34,250 nucleotides of DNA from an uncultured Caryophanales bacterium (lineage in GTDB: Bacteria; Bacillota_I; Bacilli_A; RFN20; CAG-826), in assembly GCA_946401755.1 (NCBI GenBank), contig CAMIVH010000002.1, forward strand, positions 1 to 34,250. The letters run 5' to 3'. The translations under genes were made by a program, and so were the position numbers. The notes beneath the pieces are model-generated. The model made no database searches. It saw only the letters and a program-made list of their open reading frames with translations, and was not told the origin of the DNA. Of this stretch, positions 1-7,285 are shown piece after piece (the first letter of the stretch is position 1; each line of letters begins with the position of its first letter).

Positions 1-2
1 TC

Positions 3-347
3 TTAACTCACTTCCATAGTTTAGTGAACAATATCATTGTTACCACCTTTGGTGTAGCGACATTATTCTTTATGTTAATGGTGCTTAAACCTCTCAATAA
101 GTTTAGGGGATTACCGTTATTTAAATACACTGATAAATTAGCCTTAATCATCTATTTGATGAATCAAGCGTTTATGTGTGGGGCAATGAATATTACAAGA
201 TGGGTTGAACCAATGTGGTTAGTGACTATTCTCATCTATGTCTTTACAATACTTTCTTCCATCCTCTTATTATTCATCAGTGAACTAGTGCTTAAAAGCA
301 TTTATAACCGTCCACAAAAGGTCGAAACAAATGAACAAAAAAGCTAA
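3..347 (+). CDS. C-terminal part of a membrane protein, possibly acyltransferase-3 family (5' end off window)
   Basis: The reading frame is open from the left edge. A GTG at 24 could serve as a start, but codons from position 3 onward are also sense (Leu-Thr-His-Phe-His-Ser before it) and there is no ribosome site, so I read this as the 3' end of a longer gene. The visible part has three hydrophobic segments separated by short basic loops, and ends in a charged cytoplasmic tail. The segment DKLALIIYLMNQAFMCG resembles the C-terminal helix with a Ser/Ile-Tyr-Leu-x-(His/Asn) signature of acyltransferase-3 (OafA-like) proteins, which transfer acyl groups to envelope glycans. That assignment is tentative; another polytopic membrane protein is possible. 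The stop overlaps the next gene by 17 bases, so the two are probably cotranscribed. Confidence 0.45.
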   Translation, partial: LTHFHSLVNNIIVTTFGVATLFFMLMVLKPLNKFRGLPLFKYTDKLALIIYLMNQAFMCGAMNITRWVEPMWLVTILIYVFTILSSILLLFISELVLKSIYNRPQKVETNEQKS

Positions 348-1404
348 GAAGATTATCATTTGTTCCGCTATCGGTGCGGTCACTCTTTATTTTGGCTTAG
401 GTATTGTTGGTACACTTATCGCCACCGAAGGCTTTATTAATGTTAGAAACTGTGATGTAGATCTTCTAGAACAAGACTTTTATCGTGTGCAAAAATGTCG
501 CGCTGATTATGATTCTTTGAAAGATAGAGAAGTAGTGACATTCCCTTGTGGTAAAGAAACCTTAACTGGTTATTTATATACAAACCCTTCTCCTAAAGGA
601 GTTATCGTGTTTTCACATGGTATCGTGAACCTTGCGGACGCTAATATGTCCCAAGTACAAAACTACTATTTGACTCATGGTTATACAGTCTTCTCTTTTG
701 ATTTGACTGGCTGTGGTCGTAGTACTGGCAAAGGTATTAGAACACTCTATGAATCCACTAACTGTGTCGTAAACGCCATAAATAAGGTCAAAGAGCTTGA
801 TAAAACTAAAGACTTACCAATCTTCCTCATCGGTCATAGTTGGGGCGCCTATGGGGCGGTTACAGCCTCTAATAAGGTTGATGGTGTAAAAGCGGTCGCT
901 TCATTTTCCGCTTATAATACACCAAGTGATATGATGTATGGTTCGATGGAAATCAATACATCCAAAGCAATGATACTTGTTAGACCAGCAGAAGAACTAG
1001 GCTTGTTCTTGCATTGGGGTGCCAATATCTATCAATCCGCTGAAAGTGCGATTAAGAACAACCCAAACATTCCTTACGTAGTAATTCACGGAACTGAAGA
1101 CACAACTGTTCCATTTAAGTCATGTTCTCTATATGACAATATCGTCAACGATCACTATGAAAATGTGACTACAGTTAAACTAGAAGGCATCCATCATGGT
1201 ACCCCATGGAAAACTTTAGAAGCAGAAACATATACTGGTGAATGTGAAAAAGCCCTCAAAGATTTAAGGAAGCAATATAAAAACAAATTACCTGACGATG
1301 TTAGAGAAGAATACATTGCCTCAGTCGATAAAGAAAAGAGTAGTGTGGTTAACAATGAACTATTAAATCTTATTGATGAGACATTCACTTCGAAGATATC
1401 GTAA
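331..1404 (+). CDS. Membrane-anchored alpha/beta hydrolase (S33/Hydrolase_4-like)
   Basis: The 357-residue protein has one N-terminal transmembrane helix (about residues 8-30, after KKAKK), which suggests it is tethered to the membrane with its catalytic domain outside. The alpha/beta-hydrolase triad is visible: nucleophile elbow GHSWG with Ser170, acid Asp257 in HGTEDTTVP, and His288 or His289 in EGIHHGTPW. The oxyanion region is FSHGIVN near residue 95, and a GCGRS strand-loop follows. These are features of esterases, lysophospholipases and serine aminopeptidases of the S33 type. The substrate cannot be read from sequence. It overlaps the upstream gene by 17 bases and ends before a bidirectional hairpin terminator. 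Family assignment is secure; the specific activity is not. Confidence 0.85.
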   Translation: MNKKAKKIIICSAIGAVTLYFGLGIVGTLIATEGFINVRNCDVDLLEQDFYRVQKCRADYDSLKDREVVTFPCGKETLTGYLYTNPSPKGVIVFSHGIVNLADANMSQVQNYYLTHGYTVFSFDLTGCGRSTGKGIRTLYESTNCVVNAINKVKELDKTKDLPIFLIGHSWGAYGAVTASNKVDGVKAVASFSAYNTPSDMMYGSMEINTSKAMILVRPAEELGLFLHWGANIYQSAESAIKNNPNIPYVVIHGTEDTTVPFKSCSLYDNIVNDHYENVTTVKLEGIHHGTPWKTLEAETYTGECEKALKDLRKQYKNKLPDDVREEYIASVDKEKSSVVNNELLNLIDETFTSKIS

Positions 1405-1430
1405 CACTATTCATTAAACGAAATTTAAAA

Positions 1431-1455
1431 ACCTGGCTTTATGGCCAGGCTTTTT
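1431..1455. terminator. Bidirectional intrinsic terminator
   Basis: CCTGGC (1432-1437) pairs with GCCAGG (1444-1449), followed by CTTTTT on the plus strand and preceded by an A-run that gives TTTTT on the minus strand. It sits between the convergent hydrolase and FtsX permease genes and can serve both. Confidence 0.8.
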
Positions 1456-1456
1456 C

Positions 1457-2593
1457 TTATTCATCCATAATTTGTTTTAATGGAATCTTTTTCATCAGAT
1501 ATCCATATATGAACATCACGCCTTCATATATGACAATAAAAGCTCCTAATGTTATGAAGAACATTGGCCAATCAAAGTTATAATCAGGAACACCTTCTAC
1601 ATCCTTGAATACGATAGTGACCATCATCTTTAATAAGCCAAATTGATAACCCGTACCAATAGCAAAGCCAATGTAAGCCGGTATTCTATAACAATCTAAA
1701 ACAGATCTTTTACATTCAAATGCACTGTAACCGAAGACTCGCATCATCGCAATATTCTTTTGATTCGCGTGTAATACTGTGGTTAAGGCAATATAGAAAG
1801 TGGTGAAGGCTAAGACAATACCGATGATAAGAATCATAATGCCCATCATTTCACTAGCGAGTTCATCCATACTCGCGGACATCTGAATCATTGATGAGAA
1901 GCAGAATGAAGACAAGATAATGAAAAACACAAGTGTTTTACGGCTCTTTAAAATAGAGCTCTTCATCTCACTAATAAAGTTTTTCTTATCTTTTCCATCA
2001 GTGTATTTGTCTTTTTGTTTAGTGATACCTTTAAGCAAATTTATTGTTGGCTGATTGAGTTTGATAACACTATAGCCAATGGCGATAAACGCAAACACAA
2101 TAGTGGGCACCACAATTAAAAGGACAATCATAATCCAGTGAATATTCATTGGGATATGAGGTAATAAATCGTTATCATTTTGCCTTTGATAGAACATTGG
2201 CATAATGGCGAATGATAAGAGATAACCCGCTAAGCAGCCAACAAAAATACTAATCGCAAAGATAGCAAATCCACGAGATATTCTAAAATTAGAATAACCA
2301 TGGGCTTTTAAGATACCAATCTCACGAGAATGACTATCAATATAGTGTTTGATATAGAAGAATAACATCACCACAGAAGTGATGAGCATGCAACCTCCAC
2401 AACAAGCACAGCAAACAATAGAAGTGTTCACAAAAGCATCATATAAAGCTTGCGCAGGTCCTGCTTCCACTTGATTGGCAATACTTCTTAAATCTATCTG
2501 GAAATTCAGAAACATATTGCATACGCATACCGCGCAGCACGCCATAATGGAGATGCCGATTAATTTAAAACCATCTTTTAAACTGACAATCAT
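1457..2593 (-). CDS. FtsX-like ABC transporter permease
   Basis: The 378-residue integral membrane protein carries two FtsX-type modules. After an N-terminal helix (about 10-30), the first module has helices near 60-85, 105-130 and 150-175, with the conserved cytoplasmic stretch SREIGILKAHGYS. The second has helices near 218-240, 250-275 and the last third, with QKNIAMMRVFGYS. This two-module layout without a large extracytoplasmic domain is typical of MacB/LolCDE-type exporters that pair with a separate ATPase. The ATPase gene lies 3 bases upstream and a TetR regulator before that, so the three form one operon. The substrate is unknown; drug, peptide or lipid export are all possible. Confidence 0.88.
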   Translation of the reverse strand: MIVSLKDGFKLIGISIMACCAVCVCNMFLNFQIDLRSIANQVEAGPAQALYDAFVNTSIVCCACCGGCMLITSVVMLFFYIKHYIDSHSREIGILKAHGYSNFRISRGFAIFAISIFVGCLAGYLLSFAIMPMFYQRQNDNDLLPHIPMNIHWIMIVLLIVVPTIVFAFIAIGYSVIKLNQPTINLLKGITKQKDKYTDGKDKKNFISEMKSSILKSRKTLVFFIILSSFCFSSMIQMSASMDELASEMMGIMILIIGIVLAFTTFYIALTTVLHANQKNIAMMRVFGYSAFECKRSVLDCYRIPAYIGFAIGTGYQFGLLKMMVTIVFKDVEGVPDYNFDWPMFFITLGAFIVIYEGVMFIYGYLMKKIPLKQIMDE

Positions 2594-2596
2594 AAA

Positions 2597-3286
2597 TTAC
2601 CATCCAATCTCATAGGCGGATTTCTTGTTAATGTTGTCATAGACATCCACAATCTTTCCGCTGTTCATCTTAATCGTACGATCTGCGGTTTCTGCAATAT
2701 TCGCGTTATGGGTGACCATAATCATTGTGAACTTTTCATTTTCTTGTAACTTAATAATGTAATCTAATACGCTTCTACCAGTCTTTTCATCCAACGCCCC
2801 AGTTGGTTCATCTAGGAATAAGACTTTTGGTTTCTTTGAAAGCGCTCTTGCGATAGCGACTCTTTGTTGCTCACCGCCACTTAATTCAGCGGGATGTTTT
2901 TTACGTTTATCTAATAAACCAACCGCTTCAATATATTTGAGATAATCTTTATCTCCTAAATCCGCTCCCATCTTGACGTTCTTTTCAACACTAAGGTGTG
3001 GAAGTAGATAGTATTGTTGGAAGATAAAAGCAACATTATCTCTACGGAATTTGGTTAATTCTTTTTCGCTCATCTTTTCAAGATGCTGTTCGTTATATAT
3101 GATCTCTCCATCATCAAGAGTTTCTAATCCAGAAATGACATTTAAGAAAGTGGATTTGCCACTTCCTGAAGCACCTAAAATAACCAAGAATTCTCCATCC
3201 TTGATATTCATAGACACACCATCTAATGCTTTGAAACGGCTTTCACCTTTACCGTAATATTTAGTGATATTTTTAATTTCAATCAT
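2597..3286 (-). CDS. ABC transporter ATPase, MacB/LolD type
   Basis: This 229-residue nucleotide-binding subunit energises the FtsX permease encoded 3 bases downstream. Visible motifs in order are the A-loop tyrosine (Tyr10/11), Walker A GASGSGKST (residues 38-46), Q-loop FIFQQYYLLP (88-97), signature LSGGEQQR (135-142), Walker B VLFLDEPTGALD (155-166) and the H-loop histidine in MVTHN. The extended PTGALD D-loop is characteristic of the MacB/LolD/YknY branch. Full family length. It starts one base after the TetR stop, so translation is probably coupled. Confidence 0.95.
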   Translation of the reverse strand: MIEIKNITKYYGKGESRFKALDGVSMNIKDGEFLVILGASGSGKSTFLNVISGLETLDDGEIIYNEQHLEKMSEKELTKFRRDNVAFIFQQYYLLPHLSVEKNVKMGADLGDKDYLKYIEAVGLLDKRKKHPAELSGGEQQRVAIARALSKKPKVLFLDEPTGALDEKTGRSVLDYIIKLQENEKFTMIMVTHNANIAETADRTIKMNSGKIVDVYDNINKKSAYEIGW

Positions 3287-3287
3287 C

Positions 3288-3860
3288 TTACTTACCCATT
3301 AATCTTTCTTTTAATAATGATTTGAAGACTTCGGTTAACATATTACCGATTTCTTCGCCTGTGAATTTACACATTGATGTTGCACACAACGTGGCAATAC
3401 CATGTGAATAAATCCATAAGTGACGATAAAGCATCATTGCGTCATCTTGACTAACTGGATAGTTATCAGTGATGGAAGATAATATTGCTTGATAATTGTC
3501 ATCGATTTCAGGAAGGATTTTATTAACACCGATGTCTTGGTCTAACTTTTTCATAAAAAGAAGTTGGAATAGTTTAGGCTCTTTAATCGCGAATAAGATA
3601 TAAGCTTGACCAACACCCTTAAACGCTAAATCTTGTTTCAAACCATCTTGGACATAAGCGGTGTAGATTTCTTTACCTTTTTCTTTAATCCCTTCAATTA
3701 CTTCGTTCATATTTGAAAAAGTAGTGAAGATTGGTCTAGCGGAACTATGGAGATATTTACCGACTTCACGCGCAGTAACGTGTGATAAGTCAGAGGCTCT
3801 GAATATTTCTAAACCGGCATTAATTATTTCTTCTTTAGTAAACTTTGCTCTTGGTGGCAT
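3288..3860 (-). CDS. TetR-family transcriptional regulator
   Basis: The 190-residue protein has an N-terminal helix-turn-helix (about residues 8-50: FTKEEIINAGLEIF, then VTAREVGKYLHSSARPIFTTF). The recognition-helix region resembles TetR_N, where Tyr/Phe-x-x-Phe after the turn is usual. The C-terminal helical half is the divergent ligand and dimerisation domain. It is first in an operon with the ABC ATPase and FtsX permease, so it most likely represses its own operon until an effector, perhaps the transporter substrate, is bound. The ATG at 3860 is preceded by AAAGGA at suitable spacing. A TTGACA/TTTAAT promoter and an inverted repeat that could be its operator lie just upstream. Confidence 0.88.
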   Translation of the reverse strand: MPPRAKFTKEEIINAGLEIFRASDLSHVTAREVGKYLHSSARPIFTTFSNMNEVIEGIKEKGKEIYTAYVQDGLKQDLAFKGVGQAYILFAIKEPKLFQLLFMKKLDQDIGVNKILPEIDDNYQAILSSITDNYPVSQDDAMMLYRHLWIYSHGIATLCATSMCKFTGEEIGNMLTEVFKSLLKERLMGK

Positions 3861-3874
3861 ATTTCTATCCTTTC

Positions 3875-3906
3875 TAAAACGCTTGTTTTAATACGTCTGT
3901 TTTATT
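3875..3906. promoter_or_regulatory. Putative TetR operator
   Basis: TAAAACGCTTGTTTTA (3875-3890) is an inverted repeat with 6-base arms TAAAAC/GTTTTA. It also begins a tandem pair, ACGCTTGTTTTAAT (3879-3892) and ACGTCTGTTTTATT (3893-3906). It covers the predicted transcription start of the leftward TetR-ABC operon, the expected place for autorepression. Binding is inferred. Confidence 0.5.
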
Positions 3907-3932
3907 AAACGACAAAAACTCGATTGTGTCAA
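3904..3932 (-). promoter_or_regulatory. Promoter of the TetR-ABC-permease operon
   Basis: On the minus strand a consensus -35 TTGACA (3932-3927), a 17-base spacer and a -10 TTTAAT (3909-3904). The predicted start lies near 3897, inside the putative operator. Confidence 0.75.
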
Positions 3933-3952
3933 CATAAAATAGTCAAATACCT

Positions 3953-3989
3953 ATATGCGTATGCTACGCGCATATGTTACTATTGTAAC
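3953..3989. promoter_or_regulatory. Cluster of palindromes between divergent promoters
   Basis: ATATGCG (3953-3959) matches CGCATAT (3969-3975) in inverted orientation. Nested within is GCGTA-TGC-TACGC (3957-3969), and immediately after is GTTAC-TATT-GTAAC (3976-3989). The cluster lies between the leftward TetR-operon promoter and the rightward glycosyltransferase promoter, so it could bind a regulator of either. No regulator can be named. Confidence 0.45.
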
Positions 3990-4010
3990 AAAGTGTTAAC
4001 AGGCAAACCT

Positions 4011-4039
4011 TTGACTAAAAAGTATGACTATACTATAGT
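4011..4039 (+). promoter_or_regulatory. Promoter of the GT8-PlsC operon
   Basis: TTGACT (4011-4016), exactly 17 bases, then TATAGT (4034-4039). Transcription should begin at about 4045-4047, which is the first base of the leader RNA stem. Confidence 0.85.
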
Positions 4040-4044
4040 TTTTT

Positions 4045-4154
4045 GGCAGTTCTACTTTTTGAGACTCATTAAGTAGAGGCTGAATAGGACAAATAGAATC
4101 AATTCTATATGGTCATTTGTTATTATTGTAACTGCCCCAAGGAGGCTTTTATTT
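4045..4154 (+). promoter_or_regulatory. Structured 5' leader of the GT8-PlsC gene, candidate riboregulator
   Basis: A closing stem GGCAGTT (4045-4051)/AACTGCC (4130-4136) spans the leader from its predicted first base to 2 bases before the AAGGAGG ribosome site (4139-4145). Inside are a hairpin CTACTT (4052-4057)/AAGTAG (4071-4076), and a second arm formed by ATAGAA (4093-4098)/TTCTAT (4103-4108) or alternatively ACAAAT (4089-4094)/ATTTGT (4115-4120). Together they make a multi-branched junction. I could not match it to a riboswitch class I know. There is no U-run, so control would be at translation. The pairings are seen; regulation is inferred. Confidence 0.5.
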
Positions 4155-5975
4155 ATGGCAAGACGAAAAGTTGTGCGTCTCTTCTTCACAGTGGATGATA
4201 ACTATATTCCATATCTTTCAGTAACTATTGCTAGTATTGTTAGACACGCTAGTAAGAAATATACCTATCACTTAACCGTTCTTCATGATGGCTTATCTTG
4301 TAAGAGCAAGAAGATACTTCGCAAATATCAAAATAATAAAAACATCTTCGTTTGGTTCATGGACGTCACCGCTAAGGTGCATTCCTTATCTGTTAAATTA
4401 GACGTTCGTGACTACTATACAATTACTACTTATTACCGTTTATTCTTACCTAACTTATTCCCTGTTTTTAATAAGGGTTTATATCTCGATAGTGATATCG
4501 TCGTTAGGGAAGATATCGCTAAATTATATTTCACTGACTTAGGTAACAACCTAGTGGGCGCTATTCCAGATGCTTCAGTTCAACTCTATGATGAGTTTGG
4601 TAACTATGTTGATAAAGTTATTGAAATGGACCACACCAAATACTTTAACGCTGGTGTTTTATTAATGAACTTTAAGAAACTTAGAGAATTTGGTTTAGAA
4701 AGAAGATTCATTAATTTATTAAAGAAAGTTACTTTTAAAGTGGCTCAAGACCAAGACGTCTTTAACTACTTATGTAAAGGACAAGCTCTTCTTATTGATC
4801 CAAAGTGGAACGTGATGCCTTTAGGTGAAAGACATGAAAATCCAGCATTAATTCACTATAACTTAATGTTCAAACCATGGAACTTAAAAAACATCATGTA
4901 TGAAGAAGAGTTCTTCAAATACGCTGAACTTGCTGGTGTCAAAGATACCATCATCAAAAATAGAGAGGCGATTCCTCAAGAGGTCACCGATAAGATCCTT
5001 CAAGGTGTCGATGGCGTTAAAGCCTTCTGTAACTTAGAAGCGGAAAAGGCGCAAGAATACCACGATAAAATCAATGGTGAACCAGAAAAGAAACGCTATC
5101 AAACCATTGACCAAAGAATTAGAAGTGACGAACAAATCGCTCCTAAACTTAGTGATGAAAGACAAGCTATCGTTGATAAAATCAACGCTCTTGAAAAAGC
5201 TAGACGCTTTGATGTGGACGTGGAAAACGATCCGCCATTTAATCACTTAATGCCAGGAGACGTTGACTACTTAAGAAAGAAATGGACTAGCAAGATTAAG
5301 ACCATGTGGGCTAATTACTATTCCAATCGTTACTTTAAACATATGATAAAAAAGGGTCATATCGTTATTGATGGTTATGAAGGTATTGAAAACCTTAAGA
5401 GTGTGAAAGGTGGGGCAATTATCACCGCCAATCACTTCTCGCCATTTGATAGTATCCCTCTCCACTTAGCGATTAAAAAATATGCTAGATGCAAAAAGCT
5501 CTACAAAATCATTAGAGAAGGTAACTACACAATGCCTGGTTTATTCGGTTTCTTCTTAAGAAACTGCTATACTCTTCCACTTGCTACTAACCCAACAGTG
5601 TTAAGAGACTTATATGCTTCTATCACTACAATTCTTAATAAGGGTAATTACATCCTTATCTATCCAGAACAATCAATGTGGTGGAACTATCGTAAACCAA
5701 AGCCATTAAAACAAGGCGCTTTCATTTTTGCTAGCAAAAATAATGTTCCAATTATTCCAACATTTATCACTATGCGTGATACTGATAAGCTTGATAAAGA
5801 TGGCTCATACGTTCAAGCCTATACACTTCACTTCTTAAAACCAATCTACCCAGATGAAGATTTAAGCCAACAAGAAAACGTTAACTATATGAAAGAGCTT
5901 AACGAACAACGTTGTAAAGAAATCTATGAACAAGTCTATGGTTTACCATTAGAATATTTGCCTGAGGAAAAATAA
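4155..5975 (+). CDS. GT8 glycosyltransferase fused to PlsC-type acyltransferase
   Basis: The 606-residue protein joins two enzymes. Residues 1-270 are a family-8 glycosyltransferase: N-terminal TVDDNYIPYLSVTIASI, the metal-binding LYLDSDIVV with Asp112-Ser113-Asp114, FNAGVLLMN, DQDVFNYL, and HYNLMFKPW (His234), the counterpart of the HxxGxxKPW motif. A charged, probably helical linker covers about 270-370. Residues 395-600 are a PlsC/lysophospholipid-type acyltransferase with NHFSPFD (His427, Asp432) and YPEQS (Glu505), the NHxxxxD and EGTR-like motifs. No transmembrane helix is obvious, so it probably works at the inner face of the membrane. It likely transfers a sugar from a nucleotide sugar to a lipid, or to a product then acylated by the second domain. 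It overlaps a CrtO-like acyltransferase (TAATG). Ribosome site AAGGAGG at 4139. The exact substrate is unknown. Confidence 0.85.
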   Translation: MARRKVVRLFFTVDDNYIPYLSVTIASIVRHASKKYTYHLTVLHDGLSCKSKKILRKYQNNKNIFVWFMDVTAKVHSLSVKLDVRDYYTITTYYRLFLPNLFPVFNKGLYLDSDIVVREDIAKLYFTDLGNNLVGAIPDASVQLYDEFGNYVDKVIEMDHTKYFNAGVLLMNFKKLREFGLERRFINLLKKVTFKVAQDQDVFNYLCKGQALLIDPKWNVMPLGERHENPALIHYNLMFKPWNLKNIMYEEEFFKYAELAGVKDTIIKNREAIPQEVTDKILQGVDGVKAFCNLEAEKAQEYHDKINGEPEKKRYQTIDQRIRSDEQIAPKLSDERQAIVDKINALEKARRFDVDVENDPPFNHLMPGDVDYLRKKWTSKIKTMWANYYSNRYFKHMIKKGHIVIDGYEGIENLKSVKGGAIITANHFSPFDSIPLHLAIKKYARCKKLYKIIREGNYTMPGLFGFFLRNCYTLPLATNPTVLRDLYASITTILNKGNYILIYPEQSMWWNYRKPKPLKQGAFIFASKNNVPIIPTFITMRDTDKLDKDGSYVQAYTLHFLKPIYPDEDLSQQENVNYMKELNEQRCKEIYEQVYGLPLEYLPEEK

Positions 5976-6586
5976 TGTTACTTTATTCAATCATTATTCT
6001 CATCTCTATGGCGGTGGTCATCACCCTTAACTGCTTCTTCAATCCTCTATATCAGGATAAGTTTTGGTTATACATCATCTTTACTGTCGCGTTAGTGGTT
6101 ATTGTTATCCTTATCGACGGTTTAGTGGCCTTAATCATCCGTAAGATGCCAGAGAAGTGGTTCCAAAAAGATAAGGGTATATTCAAAACAGGACCAAGAG
6201 AATTTAAATTCTATAAGTTTTTAGGAGTGAACAAGTGGAAAGAACATGTTCCTGAATTAGGTAGCTTTACGGGTTTTCACAAAAACCAATTCGCTAATCC
6301 ATTCGATAATGAATATGTTTCTCGCTTTATTTTAGAAGCTCGATATGGTGTCGCTATTCACATTTGGAGTGTGCCAGCTTCATTCTTAATCATTTTATTG
6401 GACTGGAAAATGTATACTGGTCAATCCAATATCTGGTTAACAATTGCTTTGCCAGTCGCAGTGGTTAATGCAATATTAATCGTCCTTCCAGCGTTTATAT
6501 TAAAATATAATCTCCCAACATTAGTGAGAATCTATAATAACAATCTAGAAAAAGAACAACGCAAATTAAATAAAGAACAACGCTAA
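5975..6586 (+). CDS. CrtO-like membrane acyltransferase
   Basis: The 203-residue protein has N-terminal transmembrane helices (about 1-20 and 31-56) and two near the C terminus (about 128-145 and 153-178). The middle, VNKWKEHVPELGSFTGFHKNQF and then YVSRFILEARYGVAIHIW, matches the signature of glycosyl-4,4'-diaponeurosporenoate acyltransferase (CrtO) family proteins: the W-K-x-x-x-P-E-L stretch and an E-x(7)-H arrangement (Glu121, His129). In Staphylococcus aureus CrtO acylates a glucose on a carotenoid ester. No carotenoid genes are nearby. The start overlaps the stop of the GT8-PlsC gene, so I infer that it acylates the sugar of the glycolipid made by that enzyme. Its 3' end overlaps the convergent YhhN gene by 21 bases. 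Confidence 0.65.
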   Translation: MLLYSIIILISMAVVITLNCFFNPLYQDKFWLYIIFTVALVVIVILIDGLVALIIRKMPEKWFQKDKGIFKTGPREFKFYKFLGVNKWKEHVPELGSFTGFHKNQFANPFDNEYVSRFILEARYGVAIHIWSVPASFLIILLDWKMYTGQSNIWLTIALPVAVVNAILIVLPAFILKYNLPTLVRIYNNNLEKEQRKLNKEQR

Positions 6587-7276
6587 GGCGATTACAAATT
6601 GAGCGGCGTAATAACTGACCGAGTTGGTAATGATATCAACCGGTCTTTCTTTTCCTTTGCCAAAATATGTCCCGCTTAAGATCAAATCAGAAATAGTGAA
6701 TAATAAGCCACCTGCGAACATCATGATTAAAGTAGCGTTGTTAAAGCCCATCATAATGGAAAGACTTAAAGCGGCCAAGGTCATACCAAAAAGGAAGAAA
6801 CCATAGATAAAGCTAATGAGTTTGTAACCGCTATAATCGAGCTTCATTGGTTTAGCGATGAACAAGTTCATCACGCTAATTAATAAGCCACCGACAAGTG
6901 GAAGAATAACGTATAAAGGACTTTGTCCGTTAAAGAACTCTAAGAACATACCAGTGATATAACAAGCGTGTCCAATAGCGAAGGCGATAAATCCAGCGTA
7001 TGTGAAGATCTTATCGTGTTCCTTGAAAACATATTTGAAATCAAGCCAAATGTCGCCTAAAACGCCTGAAAATAAGCCTAAGGTAACAAATATGGATAAA
7101 GCATGATAGCCTTTAGCAAATAAAGAAACAGCGGCAACCGCTACAAAGCATATAGATGCTGCAGCTTTAAACATCACTGCCTTAACGGAATAGGTTTTTA
7201 CTTTTTCAATCAAGAAGAATGCGACTAACACCGCACCAGCGCACATAAGAATAATAATTGGAATTAATGGAAGCAT
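6566..7276 (-). CDS. YhhN family membrane protein, putative lysoplasmalogenase
   Basis: The 236-residue protein consists almost entirely of about eight transmembrane helices. It carries YhhN/TMEM86 features: GLFSGVLGDIWLDF near residue 75, IGHACYITGMF near 110, and the C-terminal FTISDLILSG with VSYYAAQF. Characterised members hydrolyse the vinyl-ether bond of lysoplasmalogens, releasing a fatty aldehyde. The gene follows an aldehyde dehydrogenase gene by 9 bases on the same strand, which fits a pathway in which that enzyme oxidises the released aldehyde. The family call is confident; the activity is by analogy. Confidence 0.8.
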   Translation of the reverse strand: MLPLIPIIILMCAGAVLVAFFLIEKVKTYSVKAVMFKAAASICFVAVAAVSLFAKGYHALSIFVTLGLFSGVLGDIWLDFKYVFKEHDKIFTYAGFIAFAIGHACYITGMFLEFFNGQSPLYVILPLVGGLLISVMNLFIAKPMKLDYSGYKLISFIYGFFLFGMTLAALSLSIMMGFNNATLIMMFAGGLLFTISDLILSGTYFGKGKERPVDIITNSVSYYAAQFVIALALFFI

Positions 7277-7285
7277 AATGATTAC

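Noticed and set aside
4045..4154. The glycolipid-operon leader as a purine, c-di-GMP, SAM, THF or fluoride riboswitch
   Set aside because: None of the conserved core sequences of those classes as I know them can be found; left as unassigned.
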